Shown here: piece by piece, positions 23,581 to 36,000 of the stretch
Layout of the letters: each line of letters starts with the position of its first letter
How positions within the stretch are numbered: position 1 is the first letter of the stretch
Assembly: GCA_036583965.1 (NCBI GenBank)
Contig: JAZBQD010000027.1
Location: 22,947,001 to 23,011,000, forward strand
Length of the DNA stretch: 64,000 bases
Reading direction: 5' to 3'
Source of the DNA: Prunella strophiata
Taxonomy: Eukaryota; Chordata; Aves; Passeriformes; Prunellidae
Position numbers and translations under genes: made by a program
The notes under the pieces: generated by a model
The model's input: only the letters and a program-made list of their open reading frames with translations
The model's database searches: none
What the model was told of the DNA's origin: nothing

Positions 23581-25170
23581 GAAACTGGTCAGAGAGCAAA
23601 GAAAGACTGATGGTAATATGAAAAAATTCTTTGATAAGGGAGAACCATAAAGTAGAAATTGCTATTTTCATTCTGTGGAAAATGAGTGCAAAAAACCTTT
23701 AGATTGCCTGTCACTGAATATTGGGGTTTTAGACCCACATAACTGTGCAGTTGTGTCCCTGCAGCCTGTTACAAAACCTCATGTGAAATAAAACAAGTGC
23801 AGTTTCTTTGGATCCTTCACAGTCCACTGAGAATTATTCATGCTGTGCCACAAAATTTAAGGTTGAAAAAACATGAGATCCAAGTAAAAGGAAATTTATT
23901 ACTATTAAACAATGAGAACCTTAATTTTCATATCTTTATCTAAAGACTGTTTTAAAATGGTGATAGAAAACCCAAAGTCCATAAATCTGGATGCAGAACA
24001 ATAAATCTCCTAGCAATGATATACAGATAATTGAAAAAAAATTCTCATCAGTTTCAACAAATTGTAAATCAGGCTTGAATATATTTGTGGATAATAAACT
24101 CCTTTGTATGTATTTCCATAGATATGCATCTTTTTTATCTGTATTTTTATACATTCAGAAGATGAAAGAGGTGGGAAATGCTACTTTCTGGATTTTTCCC
24201 CATTCATTTTGTCTCTTGCTAATCAGTTCCCAGTGATCTGACTGTGAAAATATCACCTTATTTTTCACCAATGAGATTTTATTTCTGAATACAGCATCAC
24301 ATATCTGGAGTAGTTTCAGTTAGGGAAAACTAACTGAATCACCAGTTCTGAATGCAAAAGAAAGCTCAGACATGCCAGGTCCTAATAAAGACCCCCAGCC
24401 TTAACAGGAATGCAGGATTCTTTTGCCTCTCACAAATTCTTTCATTAATTAAGCACTCAACCTTATAGGTCACACAACTCTAGAGATGATTTTTTTTAAG
24501 CCTACTGCCTGTTTTACATTCAAAGAACATAGAAAAGAGCATTTTTGCTTATGAGTTCACAAAGCTCCTGACTATAATGGGAATATAACAGCAAAATGTA
24601 TGCTCTTCCCCTGAGCACTGGGGTTTGCATAACATGTTTTACATGTTAAGCAATACTGACAAAGTGATATTTTTAATCTCCCCCCCAAAACACAGGCTGG
24701 TGTTCCCAGCTGCCCCATGAGCAGTTCCAGCAGCATTATTGGAATTCTACATGCATAGGTGGCTATAACTCAGATCAGCTGATTAGAGTCTGTTTTTCTA
24801 GGTATGAAATCCTCCCAATAAGGAAAAAAAAAAAAAAAAAGTCCTACATTAAAACCCTGAAAGATTAGGTCCAGCTAGCCAATAAAACTCTAATTGAGCA
24901 AGAATTCAGAAAGATAAAGGATACCACGAAAACAGTTTGCATCTTGATCTTGTTTTTAATGTAGAAATTCAGCTTTACTTTGATTAGGCATTCAGACAGC
25001 TCTGATGGCCTTCTGACATTTCTAAACTAACTGCAAAAATAATAAAGATGGGAGCAATAGGATTGTATTTTGAAGCATAGCTTTGTGAAATCCACCTCAT
25101 GCAGTTATTTTTTGGTTTGTTGTTTTAGCTTGGGTTTTTGTTTTGTTTTTTGCTGTAAGAAATATTTTAT
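23581..25170. other. AT-rich unique DNA, nothing recognised
   Basis: No frame above 81 codons and no interspersed repeat. It contains a poly-A tract at 24824-24840 and a T/G-rich low-complexity stretch at about 25108-25155 resembling the reverse complement of the A/C-rich tract at 23.5 kb. Confidence 0.55.
24824..24840. repeat. poly-A tract, 17 bases
   Basis: Uninterrupted A run after AATAAGG, followed by GTCC. It is a simple repeat with no adjoining element. Confidence 0.95.
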
Positions 25171-26200
25171 GAATAGAATTGATTTCTTTAGAAATATGCC
25201 ACTAATGGCATTTTAATTACATTTATAATATAGAACAAGGCTAATTAAAGATGGCAAAAAATTGATTTTTACCAGTGCTATCTTTATACAGCAACAGATA
25301 ACTGCAACTTCACTAATATGTAATTTTAATTTACTACTGTCCATTTTCTCAAGCACAGTTGATTAACAGGAAAACTGAATGGATTTCTAAATTTAGGTCT
25401 CAGTTGCCAGTTGGCAATAATTTTGTGAGATGTGATTTCCATTGCAGTTTCTGCTGTGTACAATAAAGCTGTTATCACTGAGAAGGTAAACTACATGCAG
25501 GCTCACAGTTTGGAAGACACTTAAATCTTTCCCCTAAATCTTTGCATTTTGCCAAATTTATTTTGTAACTTTATAAGTAGCAGGCAGCAAAATTCTGCCT
25601 GTGTCACTGCATCCAACACAACCAAATCCAGGGTCTGAACACAGCATTTTCAAAGAATTCTTTCTCTTCAAATACTTGCTATGAACTTGATCTCATCTGG
25701 TCTGAAAAAAGGGAGGATTTTTCAGCAGCCCACTCAAAACTGGAGGAGTGTGGAAATCAGACATCAGCAGGAAAATCAAGTGGTTTCTGGATTTGTGTAC
25801 AACAAGATGAAGCAGCACATCTGGTACATTTAAAACAAAGTGAGGCAGAGTTCCAACTCATCAGCACACACAGCAGCCTTGCTGTAATGGGGGCTGAGGC
25901 TGTTACTGGTGAAGCAATTTATTTCTAAGGACACATGTGAGTTTGCATTGCACAGATAGCAGGATTTAATAACAACTGTATCTCCCCACAGGTAATTGAA
26001 CATAATTCTGTCATTTTTATCAACAGGGGCGTAATGTTGTCATGTTCCAGTTCCAAGGAATATACCATTAAGTTATTATTACCAAATAGTCTACATCAAG
26101 TTAATTAGACCTAATAGCTGAGTTAAGAGATAGCACTTAGTATTTATGGCATCATGCTCTTACACTCGAGTTCTGCAGGCTCTTAATTTGCCTGTAAATG
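25170..26200. promoter_or_regulatory. candidate conserved noncoding element(s)
   Basis: Repeat-free sequence with dense AT-rich homeodomain cores and non-degenerate texture, especially 25200-25500 and 26020-26200. The latter keeps two CpGs (GGGGCGTAATG near 26029, CACTCGAG near 26166). I suspect enhancer-type conservation, but this cannot be shown without other genomes. No coding frame is present. Confidence 0.2.
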
Positions 26201-26730
26201 CTTTGTTTGGGATACTCTGGGATTTTCTGCTTTGCTGCTAAGAGGTGAATCACAGTCTCCTCAGGCCTCAATGAGTTTAGTCAGTTCTCAGGGAGCTTTT
26301 TGCCCTCCCTCACATGGCTTACTGTTGTTAAAGGACAAGGTCTGTAACATGACAGCATTTGCCATTTCAGAGCTCTTTAACCACCCTCCAGCACACTGGT
26401 AATCCATCACTTTCCAAGGGATCATGTGAAGCTCTCCAGCCAGACATTCCCAGCAGCACAGCTAAAATACCCCTGTAGGAAATCCCAGTTTTTCTGCATA
26501 GTACAAAGGACAGAAAATGAAAGCAGCAGCTTTTCCTTTAGCATTTGTCACCTCTAAGGCCTTAAGGCAATGCTGAGGGTGGACAGAGTTCAGTAAATGT
26601 GTCCTCAGAACCCAGGCAGAATTCATAAGAAATGGAATAAAGAAATGTAGCTAACCAAGGCTGGCACTGCCTGCTCTCTACACAGAATTATTATTTTTAA
26701 AAATGGCGAGACAAGAAAGCTAAAACAATA
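26201..26730. other. noncoding DNA, nothing recognised
   Basis: Unique sequence of intermediate base composition leading up to the first CR1 fragment. No open frame worth noting and no simple repeat. Confidence 0.55.
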
Positions 26731-26734
26731 AGAG

Positions 26735-26810
26735 GACACAGAATTGGAGAATGGTTGAGGTTGGAAGAACCCCCTGCTCAAGCAGGGTCACCTGGAGCAG
26801 GTTTCATGTT
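26735..26810 (-). mobile_element. CR1 LINE fragment, 3' end
   Basis: The + strand reads GAATGGTTGAGGTTGGAAGAACC and then CCCCTGCTCAAGCAGGGTCACCTGGAGCAGG. These are the familiar reverse-complemented words at the 3' end of avian CR1 retrotransposons. The element therefore lies with its sense on the - strand and its 3' end to the left. Only about 75 bases survive, ending in diverged sequence, as expected for a severely 5'-truncated, old insertion. It cannot move and encodes nothing. Confidence 0.88.
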
Positions 26811-28727
26811 GAATATTATGTGCTCTACAGATGATAAAGCATCAACCCTGCAAGCCTCCACACTTGTAAGCCTGCTGAAGACTTTCAGGATCTTTGCAGC
26901 AGATTTCACCTAAGCTCATCTCACCCAACTGTTTCCTGAATGAGATAATTTCATAACTCAGGCCAACACTAGAAGTAATTCTGAGAACAACATGCTAAAA
27001 GCAAACCCATACATTGCTTTACCAGGATGAGCAAGAAGCAGTTAATTACACAGCTCCCAAATGTCATCCTTCTGGTATTTAGCTTGTTTTGTAAGAATGT
27101 TGGGTTTTTCTAACTGACTAGAAGTGAAGGGTCAGGCTTTGCTGTGCTCTATATACTCATCAAAGAATAAAATGTTAAAGTATAAACACATTTCTGATCA
27201 TCACTGGGGGGCTACAGAAGTGTTTAAAGCATTACTGGCTGCTGTGAGGGGGGAGTGAACCCCCCCTAAAATCAGAAGCTCTGGGACCTGAAATTCAGCA
27301 TTTCAACCTTTTGCCCCTAACTGCAACCAAGGACTGACCTAAGGACCGTGTCAGTGCAGTTAGGTCTAAGAACTTCCACACTGTGGCTGTCAAAGCCTCA
27401 GAGAAGCAGTAGCCAAAGGCTCAAGTGTTGGAGAAATAATCCTCTTAACATCTCACTTCCAAAACGTGAAATGAAGTGGTTTCCTGAAAACTACAGAGAG
27501 GTAAACTGGATTTTTTGGTCTAAGGGGACAGCAACATTTTGCATTTATTATGTAGCCATAGGGTTATGAAAAATAAGTGTCATAATTTACATTTGCTACA
27601 GTGGATATTCCCACAGGCCTGTGTAAGGAAAAATTCTCAGGATAATGAGACCATTCAAAAATTCCATTTCATTGCAGAAATCCTCTATTTCCAAGGGTAG
27701 GTTCTTATCACATGTTGTTTCAGGAATCCTCATCTGCATATCCATGAAATTCCCAAGTCAGAGCCATATACAACAATTAAGCAACATAAAGACAAAATTA
27801 AAATAACCAGATGTATTTAGAACATGCAGTTAAATTTTCTTGTCACGTGGTCCCCAAAAACTGCAAGGATAAGAACAGAACCAGAACAAAGCCTGAAATG
27901 CCAGATTGATTTAATCTGAAAAAGTGAGGATTTCTGCCTTTGAACTTTGATGCAGTTCTCCCAGTTATACCTAGCTGACATCTACTTTCACAGAATAAAA
28001 AGTGACCTCAGAGTGATGTGTCTGTGGAAATTTCTGACATAAGGTGCTCATTTAGGACAGCAAATGTTTCTAAAACCTGTAAAGTAACAGGGAACTGAAT
28101 AACCCTCTGTTTAAAGGTTTAGATTAAAGTCAGAAATAAACCTCATTATACAAATGGCTAGGAAATTTGTTTTTGAAATAAGTGAGGATTTAATGTTTAA
28201 AAAATACATTATGTTTATATCAAAATACTTTTGGCATGGCTCTCTGAATTTCAACAGTGATGTACATACATCAAAACAGAAATCCACATCCTTCTCAACA
28301 GCTTGCCACTCACCCACTTGGTGCTGCAGATGGTACCAGAATGTTTTCCTAAATATCTAAGCTTCTCTAAGACAGAAGAGATGAAACAGCCTTTCTTCAC
28401 CAGGAATCAACCTAAGTTTAGCTTTCAATTGTGACCTTTTGTGTTTTCAACAACTGAGGAATAGGGAAAATTTGTGTTTCATCTCTGTGCTTTTTCATCT
28501 CCATTTTCCTTTTGAAGTATAAAGACAATTTCCAGTCAGTGTAGTATGCTAATGGCTCATTACATCTCCAGGCTAGGAGATGCTGCAGCTCCAGCTGCAC
28601 AGCATTGTGTGGGTCTGCTGGCTCCCAAATTAATGGGAAGATTTTGATGTGGAATCCTGTAATGTTGACTTTGCTGTTCACTGAGGGAAAGCTGTGTTGC
28701 TGTCTCTAGAGTGATACCTCAGACTAT
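26811..28727. other. noncoding DNA between CR1 fragments
   Basis: AT-rich unique sequence without a recognisable gene. Frames reach 87 codons and lack motifs. The only notable structure is the G/C hairpin at 27247-27267. Confidence 0.55.
27247..27267. repeat. G6/C6 hairpin
   Basis: AGGGGGG and CCCCCCT pair perfectly around the seven-base loop AGTGAAC. The all-G:C core makes it an unusually stable short hairpin for this AT-rich setting. No T tract follows on either side. Confidence 0.85.
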
Positions 28728-29022
28728 CACAGAAACACAGGAACAACTGGGTCAGAAAAGAACTTTAGGATCATTGAGGCCAAACATTACCCCAGCACTG
28801 CCCTGCTCCCCACCAAACCATGTCCCTCTTTCAAACTCCTCCAGGATGGGGACTCCAGCCCTGCCCTGGGCAGCCTGCTCCAGTGCTGACAACCCTTTTT
28901 GGGGTAGGAATCTGAGAGAAGAAACCATGGGGTTGTAGTGACTCAGGTGCAGGACCTTGGCCTTGTTGGATTTGATGGAGCTGACCTTGGCCCATCCTTC
29001 CAGCCTGTCCTTGCACAAAGCA
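28728..29022 (-). mobile_element. CR1 LINE fragment with internal deletion
   Basis: The + strand from about 28728 to 28905 matches the reverse complement of an avian CR1 3' region (ACCCCAGCACTGCC, ACCATGTCCCTC, CTCCAGGATGGGGACTCCA, GGGCAGCCTGCTCCAGTGCT). From about 28930 it jumps to a more 5' part of the element (CAGGTGCAGGACCTTGGCCT, TTGGCCCATCCTTCCAGCCT). Translated on the - strand, that second part gives DRLEGWAKVSS and NKAKVLHL, the degenerate C-terminal reverse-transcriptase region of CR1 ORF2. The missing middle implies an internal deletion of a few hundred bases, or two neighbouring fragments. Short frames on the - strand here are remnants and not genes. Confidence 0.92.
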
Positions 29023-30420
29023 GCCCCTCAGTATAAAACAGCTTTTGTTTGACACCAGCTCCAGCACACTTGGAGAACATTTTATAACTCCAAAGCACTT
29101 TAGAAGCATTAGCAGAATTCACTATGTGAGCCAACCAAATGGGAAGGAAGGAATTTTGCTGTGATATCTGCCAGCATCTGAAAATAAGTAAATCCCTTCA
29201 ACATTTCCTTTTCCATCTGAAGGAGTGAGAAAACTGACCAGCTTCAGAAGTTTGTCAGCTGACACTCAAACACAGGTAACAAAACAAAAGATGACACTAG
29301 AACTTGTTTTGTATAAGGAAGCTGGGACTGGTGAAGGTATTTTGAATGTAAAATGTTCAGCTCACTGCTTAAAATTCACAGGGAAAAACATTACAATCAT
29401 GCAGGGGCTCTTTGATGGACTGTGTGAAATGAATAGCTGTTAGCTATTGATTTATGATGGAAAACAGACAGTTCTCCCTGCTAAATATCACAACCTGGTT
29501 ACCACTTGTCCTGTTCTGAATTTTAATAGAATTGACACAGGTTTAAAGAGATTTAACTTGAAATTAAAAAATATATATATAACTGTGTGCAATAGTGCCA
29601 TTTATAAGACTTGAAAATGCAATAGAAATTGTAAAATAAGAACTCCTGGCTTCTATTTGCAGTACTGGAACAAAATCTACTGCACTGCATTCACCAGAAA
29701 AAATAATATCTGTTCACAATTGTGACTAGTCAACTATTAGCCTTAAGTTGTAGAACAAGAATGATTCTGTAATGAAAGCAAAAAAAAAAAAAAAAGTGAT
29801 CTACTTGGCTTCCTGCCTAGTCACAATGGTCCATCAAAAGTAGAAATGCTATGAAATAAATGAATCTCTGACTTAATGGCTCTCAGATACTGTATCTTCC
29901 ATCTCTCTGGAAGAAATGAAAAACAAAATAGTGTTATTACAGAAATGATATTACCAAGTACTCCAGCAGAACAGCCCCTACTCCATCAGGCATTGAGGAC
30001 AAACAGCACCACAGGGAGTCAGAGCTGATCCCAACTTTGGGCATGGATTCATCACGTGGTCAGCTGTGATGAGGATTGCTTCAGCAGGGCCACTCTTGCA
30101 TGGCAGGAGAGAGGGCAAGTAACAACCCAGACAAAAAGCACAAATAGGATAAGCTATGCAATGAATAGAACCTGGATAATCAATGGAGAAAATTATAAAA
30201 TGATACCAAGGGAGTCTGCCAGTCCAGAAGGCTGAGACAGCCACACACAAGAAATGTATGAAAACATCTGCCTCCTGGCAGAACAGCCACTCATAGCTGA
30301 AGTTGCAGTCCTCAAAATAGCTAAACACCTTCTATTTAATACTAGAATCTAGGTGAAGGTATCTAAAAATCCATCAAATTACTTTCTCTCAACGAGCATC
30401 AAAAATTTTCTTTCTAGGCT
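29023..30420. other. noncoding DNA, nothing recognised
   Basis: AT-rich unique sequence with an (AT)n stretch at 29571-29581 and a 116-codon - strand frame (29978-30328). That frame is cysteine- and aromatic-rich but matches nothing I know and is probably fortuitous. Confidence 0.5.
29780..29795. repeat. poly-A tract, 16 bases
   Basis: Uninterrupted A run after TGAAAGC and before GTGATC. It is a simple repeat. Confidence 0.95.
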
Positions 30421-30426
30421 TGCAAA

Positions 30427-30468
30427 GATGTGCACTGTGTTGATAAAGAGGTGCACTATGTTGATATA
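30427..30468. repeat. two-copy 21-base tandem repeat
   Basis: GATGTGCACTGTGTTGATAAA is followed directly by GAGGTGCACTATGTTGATATA, 18 of 21 positions matching. Each copy holds the palindrome GTGCAC. It looks like an old local duplication. Confidence 0.85.
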
Positions 30469-30917
30469 GATGAGCAAAATCTAAAAGGAAAATCAGCATT
30501 CAAAAGAAAACTTAGGCACATTCAAGGTACTTGGGTTTTTAAATAGCTAAATTAGTCCCAGATATTTTAAATATATTAGGAATCTTTCCAAATTAGAGGG
30601 GACAATAATGTTTTGACACAAATAGCCCTAAGATGTATGCTTCCTCAAAATGTTTTAGAAGAAAGACAAATTGCTTATGTCTTTAATGGCATGAAGTGTG
30701 TGGGGAAATCATTAAAGTATATACAGGTAATTATCTGGAGTATGGATGAGAAGACATTTAAATGTCAGCAATTTCATTAATTTCATAACAGAAGATTGAG
30801 AGCTGGCAGAGCAGAGGGTAACAAAGCATGAATGGCTGTCATTAGGGGCTAATAGAGTGTTAGGGTGGTTCTGGCTCTGTAAAATTCTGTAAAACTGGTT
30901 TTGAGGTGCATGCAGAA

Positions 30918-30945
30918 ACACAGCAATGTGTTTCCATTGCTGTGT
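30918..30945. repeat. perfect 11-bp hairpin
   Basis: ACACAGCAATG and CATTGCTGTGT are exact reverse complements around the loop TGTTTC. The flanks do not extend the stem, so a microRNA precursor is unlikely. It lies inside a 120-codon - strand frame with no other support. Confidence 0.85.
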
Positions 30946-32980
30946 ACAAACAGCTACCAACATCCTCAAATCATCCCAGCCAGCCCCACTGTAGAAAATG
31001 ATTAATGATATTGTGATTATTGACTGTGCTGCCTGAACTCTGTGGTTTATGGACAGGACACAAAGATTTATCATGACAATGCAAGTGCCTCATGTACTTT
31101 TAGCAGGACTTTAATCCAAAATCTACTTTAGAAAATAAGAATGCTCAATTTGTGCAAACCCTACAAGGAAAGCATGGGGTGCATTTTAAGGCATTAAAAG
31201 GATGAGTTAAAAATTCACAGAGGTATTACAGTTAAGTAGAAATATGCTTCAGCAATGGAAAAAGTTAGGGTCAACTTGGAAGACTACAAATGACAAACTA
31301 ACTCATTAACTTTAGAGATGAATAAGTCAGACACAAAATTCCTATTAGTAGTCCAAACTTTCCATCTTTCCTGAACCCCACTTTCTCCATGTGAGGGAGT
31401 CAGTCTGCCTAGCAAAGTGATGTCAGAAAAACAGTGACATGCACTTATTCAGAATTTTCTTCCTTAAGATGGATATCTTAGTCATTGTTTTCAGAGGACA
31501 TGGGAGTCCAGCTGGAATCTCCAGTCTATGGAGATCAGTCTTAAAGGATACAGAAATCACAGTCATCCTTCCCACAAGAAAATATTCCCACCCCAACACA
31601 ATGGGGCAGCTTCAAGAGATCAAGGGACATTTAACTGCTCCCTTTTGCTAGAGCAGAAATAGCAAGACTGGCAACCATAACTCTATAGCAAAATTATAGT
31701 ATCATATTCTTTGACATCCAAAATTTAGTTTATATTCTCTCCTAGCAGTGCTTATATACCAGTTGGTTACTAGAAATGTGATTAATACACTTTATACAGA
31801 TTTGCAGTTCTAGTTGTTTTAAAAGCATTTAAGTTTTTGTGCTTTGATTTAATAAAGTAATATATGGAAAGAATGTGACTTGGATTTCTTGCAGGACAGA
31901 CACTGCAAGAGACAAGAAGTGTTTTTGGGGAAACAATATTACAGATGCTGTAAACACAAAATCAATTAGATTTTGATCAACATCCTGAACAGTTTTTCAA
32001 GAAGCATTAAGACAAATCAGTAATCCACCCACAATGACAATACCCCAAATATTTTATCCACCCTATCTATAAGAACAAACAGTAAGAATGACAAGCAAAA
32101 AATGAAATTTTTCCATTTCAAGAGCATGGTCCTTGAGACTGGGGTTTTAGTAAAATTCACCACCAAAAAGGTTGGGTTTTTTTCCCCTGTTTTTTTCCTG
32201 AAAGGAAGATAAAAAATGTAATTTAGTATTATTTATCCATCCCTGTTATTTAGTTCCTGGATAATTAGAACAGAGTTTTCATCCCTTGTCAGGCAAAATA
32301 CTGTGTGGAAAGCTAATGATGCCACCCCCAAAATATCATTAGGTTACTTGATGGAGAACATGATTTATGTATGTTATGGAAGCATTTACTCCAGGGATCC
32401 TTTTTAAGTCAGCAAGAGCAAAATTTTGTTCTCTGATAAACAGGAATGTAATGACAGGCTATTACTTTTGGGTGGCTGATGTTTGATTTCCTGGAGTTAC
32501 AAAGAGTCTGCTTTTGTTCTAATAGCATGATATATTTCTGTGGTGGAAATAATTAATGACTGTGCAAACTTTGGCCAGCACTGCACTGGAAAATACTGTT
32601 CAGTTGTATTCTTACACATAGGTAAGTTTTAGAGTAAGTAAACTTCAACCTACATTTTCAGAAAGTAGCAAAGAAAACTTATCTCCAATTCCTGCATATT
32701 CACAGACTTTATATCTGGGCAGAAAAAAAAAAAAAAGTTTTGCTTTTCAGATCTGTTTAATAATTAGGTTCAGTTACTTCTTTAGTCATAAAGAAGTGCA
32801 GCCAGAGAAGTATTTAATTCCTGAGGGAAGATGAAGGTAGAGAAGTACCTTCACTCACAGCTACTACTGCAGAACTGAGCCATCACCTACTGAGCTGAAC
32901 AGCACCCTGTGAAGCAGGTTACCTGGATGAAGCTGTTCTTAGGTCCCAAAAGAAAGAGAAAACACAATGATCAAAGATTT
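30946..32980. other. AT-rich unique DNA, nothing recognised
   Basis: No repeats beyond short A tracts (32723-32736). A full donor consensus (TAG/GTAAGT) at 32621-32627 is preceded at 32525 by a fair acceptor (CTGCTTTTGTTCTAATAG). The 96 bases between contain stops in all likely frames, so at best this is a noncoding exon. Confidence 0.5.
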
Positions 32981-32988
32981 GGAGGTTT

Positions 32989-33022
32989 CCCCCCTTCTTC
33001 CCTGCCCCATTCTCCCCTCCCC
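32989..33022 (-). other. putative G-quadruplex motif
   Basis: The + strand has C runs of 6, 3, 4, 4 and 4 separated by 5, 2, 5 and 1 bases. The - strand therefore has five G runs of three or more with short loops, meeting the usual G3+N1-7 pattern, while the + strand could form an i-motif. It is part of a 38-base polypyrimidine stretch. No promoter or exon is evident beside it. Confidence 0.75.
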
Positions 33023-36000
33023 ACCAGCAGCAGCATAATTGGCTCCACTAAAGCCTTAAATCTAAGAGAAGTATGAATCCAGGCATGTAACATTTCCAAT
33101 GACTTTACAAGTGAAATACTTCAATTGATAATCACAGAAAAAAACCCAAACCACTTGCAGACAAAAAAAAAAAAATTAAAAGCTTGGGACTTGCACATAA
33201 ACTAAGTTGGGACACATGGAGTGAAAGGCAAGGCAGCTCTAAGGTGCAGTTCACAAATTCATACACCATGAGCCAGCAGCCTCTTCATCTTGGCTCAGGG
33301 TAACCAAAGAGTTAAAAGTTTGCTTGTTAACAGAAAATAAATGAAAATTTCAGGCCCCAAAAATGCAGAGAACATTCACAGAGTCCTTAACCAATGATGA
33401 GCTGAATAAAGGTTAAAAACATTTACTCCTTATCTCCCTGCTATGGAAGTTCAGATATATGGAAGAGAACATATGTGAACTTTTAATGTGCTATTTTCTT
33501 CTACTAGATCATGTAAGCAGTGCTAGAGCTGCCTGCTTCTCCACATCAGCTGTGAACCACCCTTCTCATTTTTTATGACCCTGGAGGTTTCTCCCTTTCC
33601 CTTGTCAGGCTACCACACATTTGGCAGTCTGAGTGATGTGAGGAGTTTCTAGCACAGAAAGTGTCACTGTCAGCAGTGGAGGCTACGTTGGTATGACAAG
33701 CAGAGGAATATCAGCCACAGTAAAATATCCCAGATATGTAAAGCTCAGAAAAAAGGCTGAAGTGTTTAAAGCCATCTTGTAGATTCCTCCTATCCCCTTC
33801 ATCTTCTGGCCATAATGTATCAAAATTGTTTGGCTTGCTTAAAATTCTCAGTGAAATGTGACTTTATAGATAATAACAACTGAACAGAATGCATCTGCAG
33901 AATTGGTTTTGAAAAAATGAGAAATATTTAAACAATACCAGCCATAAACATTTTCTTTACAAATGAGCACTGAATCTGTAGAACCAAATTCAGTTCTATT
34001 TGCATTTGTTTATTTCACACCTTCATCAGACTGATGTTAATAGAAATAACCTTAGGGTATGAAGGAAATGAAATTGCTCAAAGTATCCAAAGCATTTTTC
34101 TAACCTCAAGCTACTTGGGAAATAAGGTGCAGCTCTGCAGACTTTTATTGTGAAGTAATGATTATAATTTACATTCTGGGTTTTTACAGGTACACACAGC
34201 CAAATGCTCCTAATCCCTTGGGTCCAGTTACCTCATGATAATCATGCCAGTTGGTGCCATATTCAGTTTTCCTCAAAATACAATGCTCAAAGTTAAAATC
34301 AACACTTTCTGAATCTAGAGAAACTGGTAAACTTTTTTTTTTCCTTGTGGGATGAGAAGGCAATGTCCTTCACAAACATCCTGTCAGCTGTGAATTTCTT
34401 TCCAGAGGTCAAAAGCTCTGAGTAGTTTAAACTGCTTTTAGGGAAAACCCCAAAGTTTTTCCTTCAAAGGAAAAATCATTCCAGAGCTGGTAACTACAAG
34501 TGATCACAGGACAGGTCACAAGTAAAGTGGTAGCATCAACCTTTGTAAAAGATGAAGAATCACTCCTGGCCACATGAATATTTTCTTATTACATTTAAAA
34601 AGATAAAGTTGGGTGTGTTCAAACCTGAGTGCAAGGTGAAACCACCAAGGGATGCACAGGACTTTTCAGATCAGTGAAACTGCAGAAGCTTCCTCTTCAA
34701 AATAAGTCTGGACTTTCCTCCTGGCACTCTGAATTTCCAGCTGGTTTGCCAGTGCCTGCAATGGCAAAGGTGAATTTTTGTGAACCACAGGAAAATGGCA
34801 TTGGGCAACTACTTTGGTCCATAGTGAGATGTGCCAATACATTAAGGAGAACCATTTCCACACAGCAAGTGAAATAAGTTTACTGAGAAGTGAAATAAAT
34901 TTACAGAACCCAGTGCACATAGTCCCAGATGCCTAAAGAAGTGGTGTAAAGAATGCTGATATGTAACCTGAATAAACAATACCATCACACTCTACAGAAA
35001 TTCACAGCTCCTGAGGGGATATCTGTCTGAAAGCTTCATGAACAATTACAAAAAGCTGCTTACATATGCATTTCCCAGCAAATAGCAGGTTACACTATAG
35101 TCACTTTTTATTTTGAATTTCAAAGGCTTTTGTAGTGTGCCACATTACTGAGTACATGGCAGATGCATTTCCTTGGAGGCAGATGTTGAGGTATCTGGAT
35201 TACCAGAAGTGGAATACAGAGATTTCAGCCTGGAAATCTCACCTGTAACAAACACTTTGAAACTCTTCAAAACAAAAAAAAAAACACCCAACATCCTCAG
35301 TCTAAAGGAAATGATGTTATAATGTTATCCTTTAGTTTAGCCACTGAAACTAAGAAGGACTTTTGCTTTAGAAGTGATTGAGTTTTCCATAACTTGATCT
35401 TTCATTCCCCTTAATGCTGTAATCTCAGACTTTAACTAATACCTCACATCTCAATTCCTCATGTTCCTCATAAGGAAATTCCTTCTTGCACCCTGTAAAT
35501 GCTGCATATACTAATTGTTACCTCAGATCTGGATTGAGCTGTTAAAATCCCTCAAACTCAATTGATGTAGAATCTCAGAAAATACATGAGAAACTTGTTA
35601 CTGAAGGTTTTTAGTATCTCATCAACCAATGTGGTGGGATTTGGCCAAGAAACCAGCCTGAAACCCATCCCTCACTTGCTGAGAGACAGACTGAGAATAA
35701 CTTAACAAAGCACACAATTCTTACCAGCTCCAACATTATTTATAGTGAGCTATAATTCACATGGTAGCAAGCAGAGGTTTTCTGTTATTTAGAAAAATGA
35801 GAGCTCTTGTAGTGCACAGTTCTAATATATAAAAATGTTAAATTAGGAAATTAGCATTCTAATATATACACTTTTTAAAATCAGTATTTTAGGTAGCAGG
35901 ACTAATTGTGAATACAAACTCTACTTCAAAATCAGTGGAGAGGTAATAATATTCAATTTTTTTCCTGTGTCCAAAGAATTTATGGTGGTTTACCACTGCA

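Noticed and set aside
32526..32621. 96-base segment between a fair acceptor and a TAG/GTAAGT donor as a coding exon
   Set aside because: Stop codons interrupt it and the acceptor is only moderate. A noncoding exon cannot be excluded but has no other support.
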